A stretch of DNA of 32,551 nt from JBFMDN01 sp040753915. GTDB taxonomy: Bacteria > Desulfobacterota > Desulfomonilia > Desulfomonilales > Desulfomonilaceae. The translations under genes were made by a program, and so were the position numbers. The notes beneath the pieces were generated by a model. The model made no database searches, had not been told where the DNA came from, and saw only the letters and a list, made by a program, of their open reading frames with translations. Of this stretch, positions 23,332 through 30,813 are shown piece by piece (within the stretch, counting starts at the first letter, position 1; each line of letters begins with the position of its first letter). The DNA lies in contig JBFMDN010000064.1 in the NCBI GenBank assembly GCA_040753915.1, positions 1 through 32,551 on the forward strand, given 5' to 3'.

Positions 23332-23763
23332 TCACAATGCATCCACTGTGCCGCCAGCAGCCTCGATCTTTGCCCTAGCCGCGGCGCTGACCCGTTCCAC
23401 TCTTACGGTGTACGCGTGGGAGACCTCTCCCACGGAGAGTATCTTTACCGGTCCCTGCCTCTTAACAATGCCCTTCTGGTGGAGTACTTCCGTGGTAATA
23501 ACCGTCCCAGGCTCGATCTTGGCCAGGTCTTTGACGTTTACCACATTGTACTTGACTCGGGAGGGGTTGGTGAAGCCCTTCTTGGGCAGGCGCCGCTGGA
23601 GAGGCATCTGACCTCCTTCGAAGCCTCGTCCCACACCGCCTCCTGACCGGGACTTCTGTCCTTTATGGCCTTTGCCACACGTTTTCCCGAGGCCGGAGGA
23701 CTCGCCCCGCCCCACACGTTTGCGCGGCTTTCTCTCAGGGCCCTTCAAGTTCGATAGATTCAT
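23332..23763 (-). CDS. rplO: 50S ribosomal protein L15
   Basis: 143 residues. MNLSNLKGPERKPRKRVGRG and the glycine-rich GKGHKGQKSRSGGGVGRGFEGGQMP are diagnostic, as is the C-terminal AAARAKIEAAGGTV. Late-assembly protein of the large subunit. It lies 24 bases after rpmD; a 73-base gap leads to secY. Confidence 0.97.
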   Translation of the reverse strand: MNLSNLKGPERKPRKRVGRGESSGLGKTCGKGHKGQKSRSGGGVGRGFEGGQMPLQRRLPKKGFTNPSRVKYNVVNVKDLAKIEPGTVITTEVLHQKGIVKRQGPVKILSVGEVSHAYTVRVERVSAAARAKIEAAGGTVDAL

Positions 23764-23787
23764 CCGCTTCTCCCTAAAGGGGCAAGC

Positions 23788-23967
23788 CTATTCCGCCACT
23801 TCTTCCACATGTATAAGATGGCGGACTTTGTTGATCATGCCCCGCACTTCCGGGGTATCTTTCAGAACACGACTGGAGTTGAGCTTTCTCAGGCCCAGCC
23901 CTCGGACCGTGTCGATCTGGTCCTTCGTCGATTTGATGGTGCTTCGCTTCAGGGTAACTCTAAGCAT
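23788..23967 (-). CDS. rpmD: 50S ribosomal protein L30
   Basis: 59 residues, a normal length. MLRVTLKRSTIKSTKDQIDT then GLGLRKLNSSRVLKDTPEVRGMI is the L30 pattern. The ATG at 23967 lies inside the last codons of rpsE (8-base overlap) with GAGGAG ten bases before it. A further upstream start would add 23 unrelated residues. The C-terminus is slightly acidic (VEEVAE). Confidence 0.95.
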   Translation of the reverse strand: MLRVTLKRSTIKSTKDQIDTVRGLGLRKLNSSRVLKDTPEVRGMINKVRHLIHVEEVAE

Positions 23968-24499
23968 CGGAATGCAACTCCTCGCGTCTGTCGGACTCGT
24001 CTTCCGGAGAACCGAGCTTGCCGAGCTTCCTCGCAATCTGCTGCTGTGTGCGAAGGCCCTTCAGACCCTCGAATGTGGCCTTGACCACGTTGTGTGGATT
24101 GTTCGTCCCAATGCACTTGGTCAGAATGTCTCGGATGCCGACAGCCTCCAAGACCGCACGAACGGCTCCACCTGCAATGACTCCCGTTCCGGATCCGGCC
24201 GGCTTGAGCACCACCTTGGCGGCACCGTACTCGCCGACTATCTCGTGCGGGATAGTCCCTTCCACAATAGGAACGTGCAGCATAGAGCCTTTGGCGCGTT
24301 CGACACCCTTGCGAATCGCCTCGGGAACTTCGTTGGCCTTGCCCAAGCCATACCCGACTTGGCCCTTTCCATCGCCCACCACGACAACGGCGCTGAAGGA
24401 GAATCGCCGTCCGCCCTTCACGACTTTCGCGACACGACTCAGGTGAACTACACGGTCCTTCAATTCCCCTTCCGGGGCCATATCGGATCTACTTAGCAA
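23960..24499 (-). CDS. rpsE: 30S ribosomal protein S5
   Basis: 179 residues. The double-stranded RNA-binding domain reads VVHLSRVAKVVKGGRRFSFS, then VGYGLGKANEVPEAI and the C-terminal domain with GTGVIAGGAVRAVLEAVGI. The start is TTG at 24499: GGAGGAG lies six bases before it, whereas the ATG six codons later has no site within 25 bases. S5 helps decoding accuracy. Its 3' end overlaps rpmD. Confidence 0.96.
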   Translation of the reverse strand: MLSRSDMAPEGELKDRVVHLSRVAKVVKGGRRFSFSAVVVVGDGKGQVGYGLGKANEVPEAIRKGVERAKGSMLHVPIVEGTIPHEIVGEYGAAKVVLKPAGSGTGVIAGGAVRAVLEAVGIRDILTKCIGTNNPHNVVKATFEGLKGLRTQQQIARKLGKLGSPEDESDRREELHSDA

Positions 24500-24521
24500 G
24501 AAGCGCTCCTCCCTTTAGCTA

Positions 24522-24890
24522 TTAGAAATTCAGTCCGCCCTCACGAGCACCGTCGGCCAGGGCTTTTACCTTGCCGTGGTACAGGTACGGACCCCTGTCG
24601 AAGACCACCTCGACGATATTCTTTTCCAGGGCACGAGCAGCAATGCGCTTGCCGACCTCACGCGACACCTCCTTGTTGAAGGGACCGCCTGGGCTTTTCC
24701 GGAAATCCTTATCCAACGTGGACGCGCAGGCAATGGTGACGCCTTTGCTATCGTCGATTATCTGGGCGTAGATATTCTTATTGGAACGAAAAACCGTCAG
24801 CCGGCATCTATCACGGCTCAGAGCTATCCTGGACCTGACTCGCAGGCTCTTTTTCTTCCGAGCAGCATGCCTATTTTTTTCGCTGGCCAT
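24522..24890 (-). CDS. rplR: 50S ribosomal protein L18
   Basis: 122 residues, binding 5S rRNA. Blocks RVRSRI, RLTVFRSNKNIYAQIIDD, GKRIAARALEKNI and the C-terminal VFDRGPYLYHGKVKALADGA are as expected. The ATG at 24890 has GAGG six bases before it. A GTG four codons upstream is open but would use that same GAGG as coding sequence. Confidence 0.96.
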   Translation of the reverse strand: MASEKNRHAARKKKSLRVRSRIALSRDRCRLTVFRSNKNIYAQIIDDSKGVTIACASTLDKDFRKSPGGPFNKEVSREVGKRIAARALEKNIVEVVFDRGPYLYHGKVKALADGAREGGLNF

Positions 24891-24951
24891 CTTTATCCTC
24901 ACTCACAATCAACTTCATGGTCTGCATCCACTCACGACCAAAGAGCCAACC

Positions 24952-25491
24952 TTACTTGGATCCTGCTTTGCCGACCTTCCTCCGGACTTGTTCACCCAGA
25001 TAACGTATTCCCTTTCCTCGGTATGGCTCCGGCTTGCGTACCCTGCGAATGCGCGCGGCCATTTCTCCCACCACTTGTTTGTCCGCGCCGCGTACGTGGA
25101 TGACCGTATTGCGCTCCACTTCCACCCGTACACCATCCATGAGGGGCATGACAACCGGTTTCGAGTAGCCTACGTGGAGCGTCAACGACGAGTCGTCCGC
25201 CTCGGCCCTATAGCCTACTCCGACAATCTCCAATGACTTGGTGAAGCCCTCGGTCACGCCGGTGACCATATTTTGTATGAGGGTTCTCGTCAAGCCATGG
25301 AGAGCACGGCTCTTTCGATGTTCTCCTACGGCCGAGACCTGAATAAGGGACTGGCCAACGTCCACGGCCACACGATCCGAGAGAGAGAGGCTGAGGGATC
25401 CCTTGGGGCCCTCGACACTAATGATCGGCGGGGCCAAAGTCACCTTCACCTTCTCGGGAATGGTTATGGGGGCCTTGCCTATTCTAGACAT
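24952..25491 (-). CDS. rplF: 50S ribosomal protein L6
   Basis: 179 residues: MSRIGKAPITIPEKVKV, then GPKGSLSLSL, GVTEGFTKSLEIVGVGYRA and the RNA-binding PEPYRGKGIRYLGE. It sits near the sarcin-ricin loop where translation factors act. GGAGGAG lies eight bases before the ATG. A 61-base gap separates it from rplR. Confidence 0.97.
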   Translation of the reverse strand: MSRIGKAPITIPEKVKVTLAPPIISVEGPKGSLSLSLSDRVAVDVGQSLIQVSAVGEHRKSRALHGLTRTLIQNMVTGVTEGFTKSLEIVGVGYRAEADDSSLTLHVGYSKPVVMPLMDGVRVEVERNTVIHVRGADKQVVGEMAARIRRVRKPEPYRGKGIRYLGEQVRRKVGKAGSK

Positions 25492-25516
25492 ACGTTACGC
25501 TCCTCCAGTGCTCCGA

Positions 25517-25921
25517 CTACCAGACGCTGCACAGCACCTCGCCTCCGATTCGACGGCGACGGGCCTCTTTGTCGGTGATGACGCCCTGGGAAGTCGACAG
25601 GATGAGAATTCCCATGCCGCCACGGCTCTTGATGTTGTGCTCGTGCCCGACGTAGAGTCGTCTCCCGGGTCTGGATACCCGTTCGAGTCCTTCGATCACG
25701 CACTTCTCATCGTCGTCGAATCGCAAGGTAATCTTGAGGACACCCTGCTTGTTCTTGGCGGATCGTATCACTTTGTACTTCTTGATATAGCCCTCTTCCT
25801 TCATGATCTGCGCTATGCTGATCTTCATGTTGGAAGCGGGAATGGCAACCTGTTCCTTGCGGGCGTGCCGTGCGTTGCGCAACCGAGTCAACATATCCGC
25901 TATGGGGTCGGTCATGCTCAT
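25517..25921 (-). CDS. rpsH: 30S ribosomal protein S8
   Basis: 134 residues. MTDPIADMLTRLRNA at residue 3 onward, then EEGYIKKYKV and the C-terminal GGMGILILSTSQGVITDKEA, ending GGEVLCSVW. The ATG at 25921 has GGAG about ten bases before it. S8 binds helix 21 of 16S rRNA and in E. coli represses the spc operon. It starts 13 bases after rpsN. Confidence 0.97.
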   Translation of the reverse strand: MSMTDPIADMLTRLRNARHARKEQVAIPASNMKISIAQIMKEEGYIKKYKVIRSAKNKQGVLKITLRFDDDEKCVIEGLERVSRPGRRLYVGHEHNIKSRGGMGILILSTSQGVITDKEARRRRIGGEVLCSVW

Positions 25922-25934
25922 GTTCGGGTGTCTC

Positions 25935-26120
25935 CTACCAGCTTGATTTGACCATACCTGGTATGTTCCCATTCAGGGCCTGATTTCTCAAACATATCCG
26001 GCACAGCTTGAACTTGCGATAGTAAGCCCTGGGCCTCCCACAAACTCCGCATCGATTGTACTGCCTGACTGCGAATTTCTGAGGCTTGGCCGCTTTGACC
26101 ATCATTGATATTTTGGCCAC
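25935..26120 (-). CDS. rpsN: 30S ribosomal protein S14, zinc type (short form)
   Basis: 61 residues, the short zinc-binding S14. The motif CGVCGRPRAYYRKFKLCRIC gives two CxxC pairs. The start is GTG (MAKISMMVKAAKPQKF matches family N-termini), with AGGAGG four to five bases before it. E. coli has the long zinc-free form at this place, so the gene separates this organism from gamma-proteobacteria. Confidence 0.96.
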   Translation of the reverse strand: MAKISMMVKAAKPQKFAVRQYNRCGVCGRPRAYYRKFKLCRICLRNQALNGNIPGMVKSSW

Positions 26121-26145
26121 GCTCCCTCCTTGTGCTTCGAGAGAA

Positions 26146-26688
26146 TTACTTCCTGAAGGGCATACCCAGATGCTCCAACAATTGACGCGCTTCTTCGTCG
26201 TTTCGCGCGGACGTCACCATGGTAATATTCATCCCTCGAATCTTGTCGATTTTGTCGTAATCGATCTCGGGAAAAATTATCTGTTCCTTGATCCCCATGG
26301 AGAAGTTGCCGCGTCCGTCGAAGCCTCTTGGATTGACCCCGCGAAAGTCCCGCACGCGAGGCAGTGCGATATTTATCAGCTTGTCCAGAAAATGGTACAT
26401 GGCATCCCGCCGCAGCGTAACCTTGCACCCGATGATCATCCCTTCACGAAGCTTGAACGAAGCTATTGACTTCTTGGCTCTCCGGAGAACCGGCCACTGA
26501 CCAGTTATGAGGGCCATTTCCTGTTGTGAGCTCTCCAGGACCTTGGCGTTATGGATAGCCTCCCCAAGCCCCATGTTCACGACTACTTTGATCAGCCGCG
26601 GCACCTGCATGAGGTTCTTGTACTTGAACTGCTCTCTGAGAGCTGGAATCACTGAACTCGAATAGTATTCTTTCAGCCTAGACGCCAT
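26146..26688 (-). CDS. rplE: 50S ribosomal protein L5
   Basis: 180 residues, binding 5S rRNA. Blocks QVPRLIKVVVNMGLGEA, GQWPVLRRAKKSIASFKLREG, ALPRVRDFRGVN and the C-terminal TTTA-like EEARQLLEHLGMPF identify it. AAGGAAGAAGG precedes the ATG. A further upstream start would overlap the rplX end with 24 unfitting basic residues, so it is rejected. Confidence 0.97.
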   Translation of the reverse strand: MASRLKEYYSSSVIPALREQFKYKNLMQVPRLIKVVVNMGLGEAIHNAKVLESSQQEMALITGQWPVLRRAKKSIASFKLREGMIIGCKVTLRRDAMYHFLDKLINIALPRVRDFRGVNPRGFDGRGNFSMGIKEQIIFPEIDYDKIDKIRGMNITMVTSARNDEEARQLLEHLGMPFRK

Positions 26689-26701
26689 GGCCTTCTTCCT
26701 T

Positions 26702-27022
26702 CTAGCTGTCCACCTGTTCCTTGCATTTCTTGCAGTACCGGACCCGATCTCCACCTTCAAGAACTCGTATCCCGATACGGGTGGCCTTTGAGCATTTTGG
26801 ACACACGAGCATCAAGTTGGAAAGGCTCAACGGGGCTTCTTTCTCCACTATGCCTGCCTGCTGGCCGGGCTTCGCACCTGCCCTGGAGTGGCGCTTGACG
26901 AAATTGAGACGTTCCACGAGCGCTGCTTCCTTTTCGGTCAGGACTTTGAGGATTTTTCCCTGTCTGCCCTTCTCCTTGCCCGAAATGACCTTTACCTTAT
27001 CGTTCTTCTTCAGCTCGGACAT
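26702..27022 (-). CDS. rplX: 50S ribosomal protein L24
   Basis: 106 residues. The KOW motif lies in KNDKVKVISGKEKGRQGKIL near the N-terminus. The C-terminal half carries two CxxC pairs (CPKC and CKKC), a zinc-ribbon-like form of L24. It is an assembly initiator of the large subunit at the tunnel exit. It begins two bases after the rplN stop. Confidence 0.97.
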   Translation of the reverse strand: MSELKKNDKVKVISGKEKGRQGKILKVLTEKEAALVERLNFVKRHSRAGAKPGQQAGIVEKEAPLSLSNLMLVCPKCSKATRIGIRVLEGGDRVRYCKKCKEQVDS

Positions 27023-27024
27023 CC

Positions 27025-27393
27025 CTAAAGAACCTCCGGGGCCAGAGAAACTATCTTCATGAACTTCCTGGCCCTGAGCTCACGTGCTACCGGACCGAAA
27101 ATCCGGGTTCCGATCGGCTCCATCTGATTGTTGATCAACACCGCTGAGTTGTCGTCAAACCGAATGGCAGAGCCGTCCGGCCGCTTCACCGCTCGGCGTG
27201 TGCGAACGATTACGGCCTTGTGCACTTCGCCCTTTTTCACCTTGGAGTTCGGGATGGCCTCCTTCACGGACACAACCACCACGTCCCCGACACTGGCGTA
27301 CTTGCGCCTCGTGCCTCCCAGGATCTTGATGCAATAGAGCTCTTTCGCGCCGGAATTGTCAGCCACAGCCATGCGCGTTTGCTGCTGAATCAT
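27025..27393 (-). CDS. rplN: 50S ribosomal protein L14
   Basis: 122 residues, from MIQQQTRMAVADNSGAKELY to the end, with GDVVVVSVKEAIPN and VFGPVAREL-type IFGPVARELRARKFMKIVSL. It forms an inter-subunit bridge. Its start overlaps the rpsQ stop by four bases, a sign of translational coupling. Confidence 0.98.
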   Translation of the reverse strand: MIQQQTRMAVADNSGAKELYCIKILGGTRRKYASVGDVVVVSVKEAIPNSKVKKGEVHKAVIVRTRRAVKRPDGSAIRFDDNSAVLINNQMEPIGTRIFGPVARELRARKFMKIVSLAPEVL

Positions 27394-27677
27394 GTGGTAC
27401 CTCCGGGCAGCGCAGCTTCCTTGACGATTTTACGCACGCGCCAGTTCTTTCGACGACTCAGTGGACGGGTTTCCACGATCATCACCTCGTCCCCCACTTG
27501 ACAGCGGTTCTGTTCGTCGTGAGCCATGAACCGCTTTCTCCTGCGAACGAACTTCTTATAGACGGGGTGTATCACCGTTCTGCTGACCTCGACCACAACC
27601 GTCTTGTCCATCTTATTGCTAACAACTACACCCGTCCGTATCTTACGCTGTCCCCTGTTGGCGGAAGAGTCTGTCAT
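27390..27677 (-). CDS. rpsQ: 30S ribosomal protein S17
   Basis: 95 residues. The OB-fold core reads GVVVSNKMDKTVVVEV, then YKKFVRRRKRFMAHDE and VGDEVMIVETRPLSRRKNWR. Its ATG shares one base with the rpmC stop. S17 is a primary 16S rRNA-binding protein. Confidence 0.97.
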   Translation of the reverse strand: MTDSSANRGQRKIRTGVVVSNKMDKTVVVEVSRTVIHPVYKKFVRRRKRFMAHDEQNRCQVGDEVMIVETRPLSRRKNWRVRKIVKEAALPGGTT

Positions 27678-27868
27678 CAGGAGGCCTCCTTCTCTCTCAG
27701 TATGGTGAGCACTCGAGCGATATCTTTTCGGAGTCTCCTCAAACGAGCTGTTTTTTCCAACTGCCCCGTCGCATGCTTAAATCGCGCGTTGAATTCCTCT
27801 TCTCGAAATTCCTTTTCTTTGGCACGCAGCTCATCGACGGATAGGTCTCTCAGTTCTCGGGCCTTCAT
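27677..27868 (-). CDS. rpmC: 50S ribosomal protein L29
   Basis: 63 residues, a helical hairpin. MKARELRDLSVDELRAKEKE and the C-terminal RLRRLRKDIARVLTILRE are the family signature. Its ATG overlaps the rplP stop (ATGA). L29 lies at the tunnel exit, where nascent-chain factors bind. Confidence 0.96.
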   Translation of the reverse strand: MKARELRDLSVDELRAKEKEFREEEFNARFKHATGQLEKTARLRRLRKDIARVLTILREKEAS

Positions 27869-28281
27869 GTCAACTCCTCACGGACGACGAAACGGGTCTT
27901 TATCGGCATCTTCATCGCTGCAAGGCGGAAAGCTTCCTTCGCAACTTGCAGAGGAACCCCCTGCATTTCGTACATGATCCGGCCCGGCTTTACGACGGCC
28001 ACCCATTCTTCGGGAGATCCTTTACCCTTACCCATCCTCGTTTCAGCGGGTTTCTTCGTAATGGGCTTGTCCGGAAAGATGCGAATCCAGATTTGTCCGC
28101 CCCTCTTTACGTGTCGAGTCATGGCGATTCGGCCCGCTTCGATCTGTCTGGAGGTAATCCATCCGGGGGCCATGGCCATCAGCCCGAAGTCACCAAAGGC
28201 CACCGTGGCTCCCCTCAACGGACGGCCTCTCATCCGACCCTTCTGCCTCTTTCGATATTTGACTTTCTTTGGAGCAAGCAT
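27865..28281 (-). CDS. rplP: 50S ribosomal protein L16
   Basis: 138 residues. MLAPKKVKYRKRQKGRMRG, then AMTRHVKRGGQIWIRIFPDK and TRMGKGKGSPEEWVAVVKPG identify it. L16 organises the A-site side of the peptidyl transferase centre. It starts four bases after rpsC and overlaps rpmC. Confidence 0.98.
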   Translation of the reverse strand: MLAPKKVKYRKRQKGRMRGRPLRGATVAFGDFGLMAMAPGWITSRQIEAGRIAMTRHVKRGGQIWIRIFPDKPITKKPAETRMGKGKGSPEEWVAVVKPGRIMYEMQGVPLQVAKEAFRLAAMKMPIKTRFVVREELT

Positions 28282-28285
28282 CTCA

Positions 28286-28927
28286 TCATTCCCCTGGCGC
28301 GCTCTTGATCATCTCGCCCTTGAAGATCCACACCTTTATGCCTATGATGCCATAGGTCGTCTTTGCCTGTGCGAATCCGTAGTCGATATCGGCCCGGAGG
28401 GTATGCAGGGGCACGCGACCTTCCCTGTACCACTCTCTTCTGGCCATTTCGGCCCCGCCCAAGCGGCCGGCCGTAGCAATCCTGATTCCCTTGGCACCAG
28501 ATTTCAAGGCACTGGTCACGGACTTCTTCATGGCTCGCCGGAACGCGATTCTGCGCTCCAACTGCTGGGCTACATTCTCGGCCACAAGCTGGGCGTCGAT
28601 TTCCGGCTTCCGGATCTCTTTGATGTCGACGATGACTTCCTTTTCTGTCAACTTGAGAATCTCGCGGCGCAATTTCTCGATTTCAGAGCCTTTTTGGCCG
28701 ATCACTATACCCGGTCTCGCGGTATGAATAATCAGGCGGATCTTTCCCGCGGCGCGCTCTATCTCGACTCGGGAGATGCTGGCCTGGGAGAGTCGCTTTT
28801 TCACGAAATCCCGGATCTTAAGATCTTCCAGAAGGAATTCGCCGTACTCCTTCTGCGAATACCACCGGGAGTCCCATGTCCGGGTTATCCCGAGGCGAAA
28901 ACCGAGGGGATGTACCTTCTGTCCCAA
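28286..28927 (-). CDS. rpsC: 30S ribosomal protein S3
   Basis: 213 residues. The start MGQKVHPLGFRLGITRTWDS is diagnostic, followed by the KH domain with VIGQKGSEIEKLR and the C-terminal GRLGGAEMARREWYREGRVP. The start codon is TTG, with AGGAGG five bases before it and no ATG in reach. A 79-base structured spacer lies upstream. S3 takes part in mRNA entry and helicase action. Confidence 0.97.
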   Translation of the reverse strand: MGQKVHPLGFRLGITRTWDSRWYSQKEYGEFLLEDLKIRDFVKKRLSQASISRVEIERAAGKIRLIIHTARPGIVIGQKGSEIEKLRREILKLTEKEVIVDIKEIRKPEIDAQLVAENVAQQLERRIAFRRAMKKSVTSALKSGAKGIRIATAGRLGGAEMARREWYREGRVPLHTLRADIDYGFAQAKTTYGIIGIKVWIFKGEMIKSAPGE

Positions 28928-28947
28928 ATTACCCTCCTGAGGGTGGT

Positions 28948-28989
28948 GAGGTCGCTATCCTGCGCGGACCGATCAGTCCGCCCGACCTC
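28948..28989. promoter_or_regulatory. Nested stem-loop in the rplV-rpsC spacer
   Basis: An outer stem GAGGTCG/CGACCTC (28948-28954 and 28983-28989) encloses an inner stem GCGGAC/GTCCGC (28964-28969 and 28976-28981). Next to it, ACCCT-CAGG-AGGGT on the minus strand covers the rpsC Shine-Dalgarno sequence. The function is unknown; it may control translation of rpsC. Confidence 0.45.
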
Positions 28990-29006
28990 GCCGCGAAAAT
29001 CCTGAG

Positions 29007-29339
29007 TTAGTCTTCTTCCAGTGCCACATGTATGTGGCTGGTCCGTTTTCGGATGCGCGTAGCCCTTCCCATAGCTCGGGGGCGCCATCTCTTTGCCGTC
29101 GGCCCATCATCCACTGTGATGCGACTTATAAAGAGCCTGTCCTCGTCAACTCCAGCGGACTTGGACGCGTTGTTCAGCGCAGACTCGATCAGCTTCTTTA
29201 ACATTTCCGCGGCCTTCTTGGGCGTGAACCGGAGAAGCCCGATCGCATCTTCGACCCGCTTCCCACGGACGAGATCCGCTACCAGTCGCGCCTTCCGAGG
29301 CGCTATCCGTGCGTGTCTGAGAGTCGCGTTCCACTCCAT
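29007..29339 (-). CDS. rplV: 50S ribosomal protein L22
   Basis: 110 residues. MEWNATLRHARIAPRKARLV, then FTPKKAAEMLKKLIESALNNA and the tunnel-lining hairpin with KRWRPRAMGRATRIRKRTSH. Its ATG overlaps the rpsS stop by one base. Length and ends look complete, so the spacer behind it is not a truncation scar. Confidence 0.98.
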   Translation of the reverse strand: MEWNATLRHARIAPRKARLVADLVRGKRVEDAIGLLRFTPKKAAEMLKKLIESALNNASKSAGVDEDRLFISRITVDDGPTAKRWRPRAMGRATRIRKRTSHIHVALEED

Positions 29340-29623
29340 TATTTTCTACCCTTCTTGGCTTTTCTGTCACCAGCGTGACCGTGAAAGGTGCGCGTGGGCG
29401 AAAACTCTCCGAGCTTGTGGCCGACCATGTTCTCGGTGACGAAGACCGGGATGAACTTCTTGCCGTTGTGAACGGCGAACGTGAGCCCCACCATCTCGGG
29501 AATGATCGTCGATCGGCGGGACCACGTTTGAATCACTTTCCGGGAACCCGTGTCTCTGGCCTGCTCGACCCTCTTCAGGACGTGGTCGTCCACGAATGGA
29601 CCCTTATGTACTGACCGAGGCAT
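29339..29623 (-). CDS. rpsS: 30S ribosomal protein S19
   Basis: 94 residues, from MPRSVHKGPFVDDHVLKRVE through TWSRRSTIIPEMVGLTFAVH and NMVGHKLGEFSPTRTFHGH to the basic C-terminus. It lies in the head of the small subunit and contacts S13. It starts five bases after rplB. Confidence 0.98.
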   Translation of the reverse strand: MPRSVHKGPFVDDHVLKRVEQARDTGSRKVIQTWSRRSTIIPEMVGLTFAVHNGKKFIPVFVTENMVGHKLGEFSPTRTFHGHAGDRKAKKGRK

Positions 29624-29628
29624 GAAAC

Positions 29629-30450
29629 CTATTTCCTCCGTTTCACGATAAGCCTATCCGAGGCCTTCGCGCTTCGAGTCTTGTACCCCTTGGTGGGAAC
29701 GCCCCACGGGGTCACCGGATGTCTACCGCCTGATGTACGCCCTTCCCCTCCACCGTGCGGGTGGTCCACCGGATTCATGACCACTCCACGCACTTTCGGT
29801 CGCCGCCCAAGGCGCCGAGTCCTCCCTGCCTTGCCCAGGGAGATGTTCTCGTGCTCGATATTCCCCACCTGGCCAACGGTTGCCCGGCACCGGTCTAAGA
29901 CCATCCGGACCTCGCCAGAGGGCATCTTGATCTGAGCATAGCCCTTCTCCTTGGCCATAAGCTGACCGTAGGCACCCGCAGAGCGAATGAGCTGGCCTCC
30001 TTTGCCGATCTTCATCTCCACGTTGTGCACCATCGTTCCCAAGGGGATATTTTTGAGCGGCAGGCAGTTCCCCGGTTTGATATCGACTTTCTCGCCCGCA
30101 ACCACCCCATCGCCTACCTGCAGTCCCTGTGGCCACAGAATGTACCGTCGGTCACCGTCCGAGTACGTGATAAGCGCCAGGCGAGCGCTGCGATTCGGGT
30201 CGTAATCGATGCTTACCACCTTGCCCGGCACATCCGCCTTATCCCTCTTGAAGTCTACCACCCGATACAGTCTCTTGTGACCACCGCCTCGGTGGCGGAC
30301 CGTGATCCGTCCCAGGTTGTTGCGACCGCCACTGCGGGTTTTTCCCTTGGTGAGAGCCTTGAGCGGCTTCTCGCCTGTCAATTCTTCAAAGGTAGACCCC
30401 GTTTGGAATCGAATTCCTGGGGAGGTCGGTTTGTACTTCTTTATGGCCAT
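29629..30450 (-). CDS. rplB: 50S ribosomal protein L2
   Basis: 273 residues. MAIKKYKPTSPGIRFQTGS, the KGKTRSGGRNNLGRITVRHRGGGHKR block and the C-terminal GVVMNPVDHPHGGGEGRTSG with the peptidyl-transferase-linked His. I chose the ATG at 30450 for match to family starts and AGGA upstream; a 16-residue extension lacks similarity. A 72-base gap lies before it, after rplW. Confidence 0.97.
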   Translation of the reverse strand: MAIKKYKPTSPGIRFQTGSTFEELTGEKPLKALTKGKTRSGGRNNLGRITVRHRGGGHKRLYRVVDFKRDKADVPGKVVSIDYDPNRSARLALITYSDGDRRYILWPQGLQVGDGVVAGEKVDIKPGNCLPLKNIPLGTMVHNVEMKIGKGGQLIRSAGAYGQLMAKEKGYAQIKMPSGEVRMVLDRCRATVGQVGNIEHENISLGKAGRTRRLGRRPKVRGVVMNPVDHPHGGGEGRTSGGRHPVTPWGVPTKGYKTRSAKASDRLIVKRRK

Positions 30451-30522
30451 GAGTCCTATCCTTACGCTCATCCTTGTCCGGAATTCAACCGTCGGCATCG
30501 CGAGCGGCCCCGGACTCCAGTG

Positions 30523-30813
30523 CTAGACCCCTTCAAAGAAATCTACCCGATCCCCTTGTTTGAGGGTGACGATTGCCTTCTTCCAATTCCTACGCCGGCC
30601 GGAGAAGCGCCCCAGACGCTTGCGCTTTCCCAGACGGTTCTGGGTTCGGACGGAAAGCACGGACACCTTGAAGAGCTTTTCAACAGCCTTCTTGATCTCC
30701 GATTTGTTCGCCTTCGGATCGACTTCGAAGAGCAGTTGGTTGCTCGCATCTTTGAGGAACGTGCCCTTCTCCGTGATGATCGGCCGTCGGATGATCTTGT
30801 ATTCCTCAAGCAT
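30523..30813 (-). CDS. rplW: 50S ribosomal protein L23
   Basis: 96 residues. IIRRPIITEKGTFL near the start, then FEVDPKANKSEIKKAVEKLF and the extended RNA-binding arm NRLGKRKRLGRFSGRRRNWK. It is the main docking site for trigger factor and SRP at the tunnel exit. Its start overlaps the rplD stop by one base. Confidence 0.97.
   Translation of the reverse strand: MLEEYKIIRRPIITEKGTFLKDASNQLLFEVDPKANKSEIKKAVEKLFKVSVLSVRTQNRLGKRKRLGRFSGRRRNWKKAIVTLKQGDRVDFFEGV

Noticed and set aside
27974..29005. 343-codon plus-strand open frame in the ribosomal cluster
   Set aside because: It is opposite rplP and rpsC, both with full family signatures; high GC makes long antisense frames common here.
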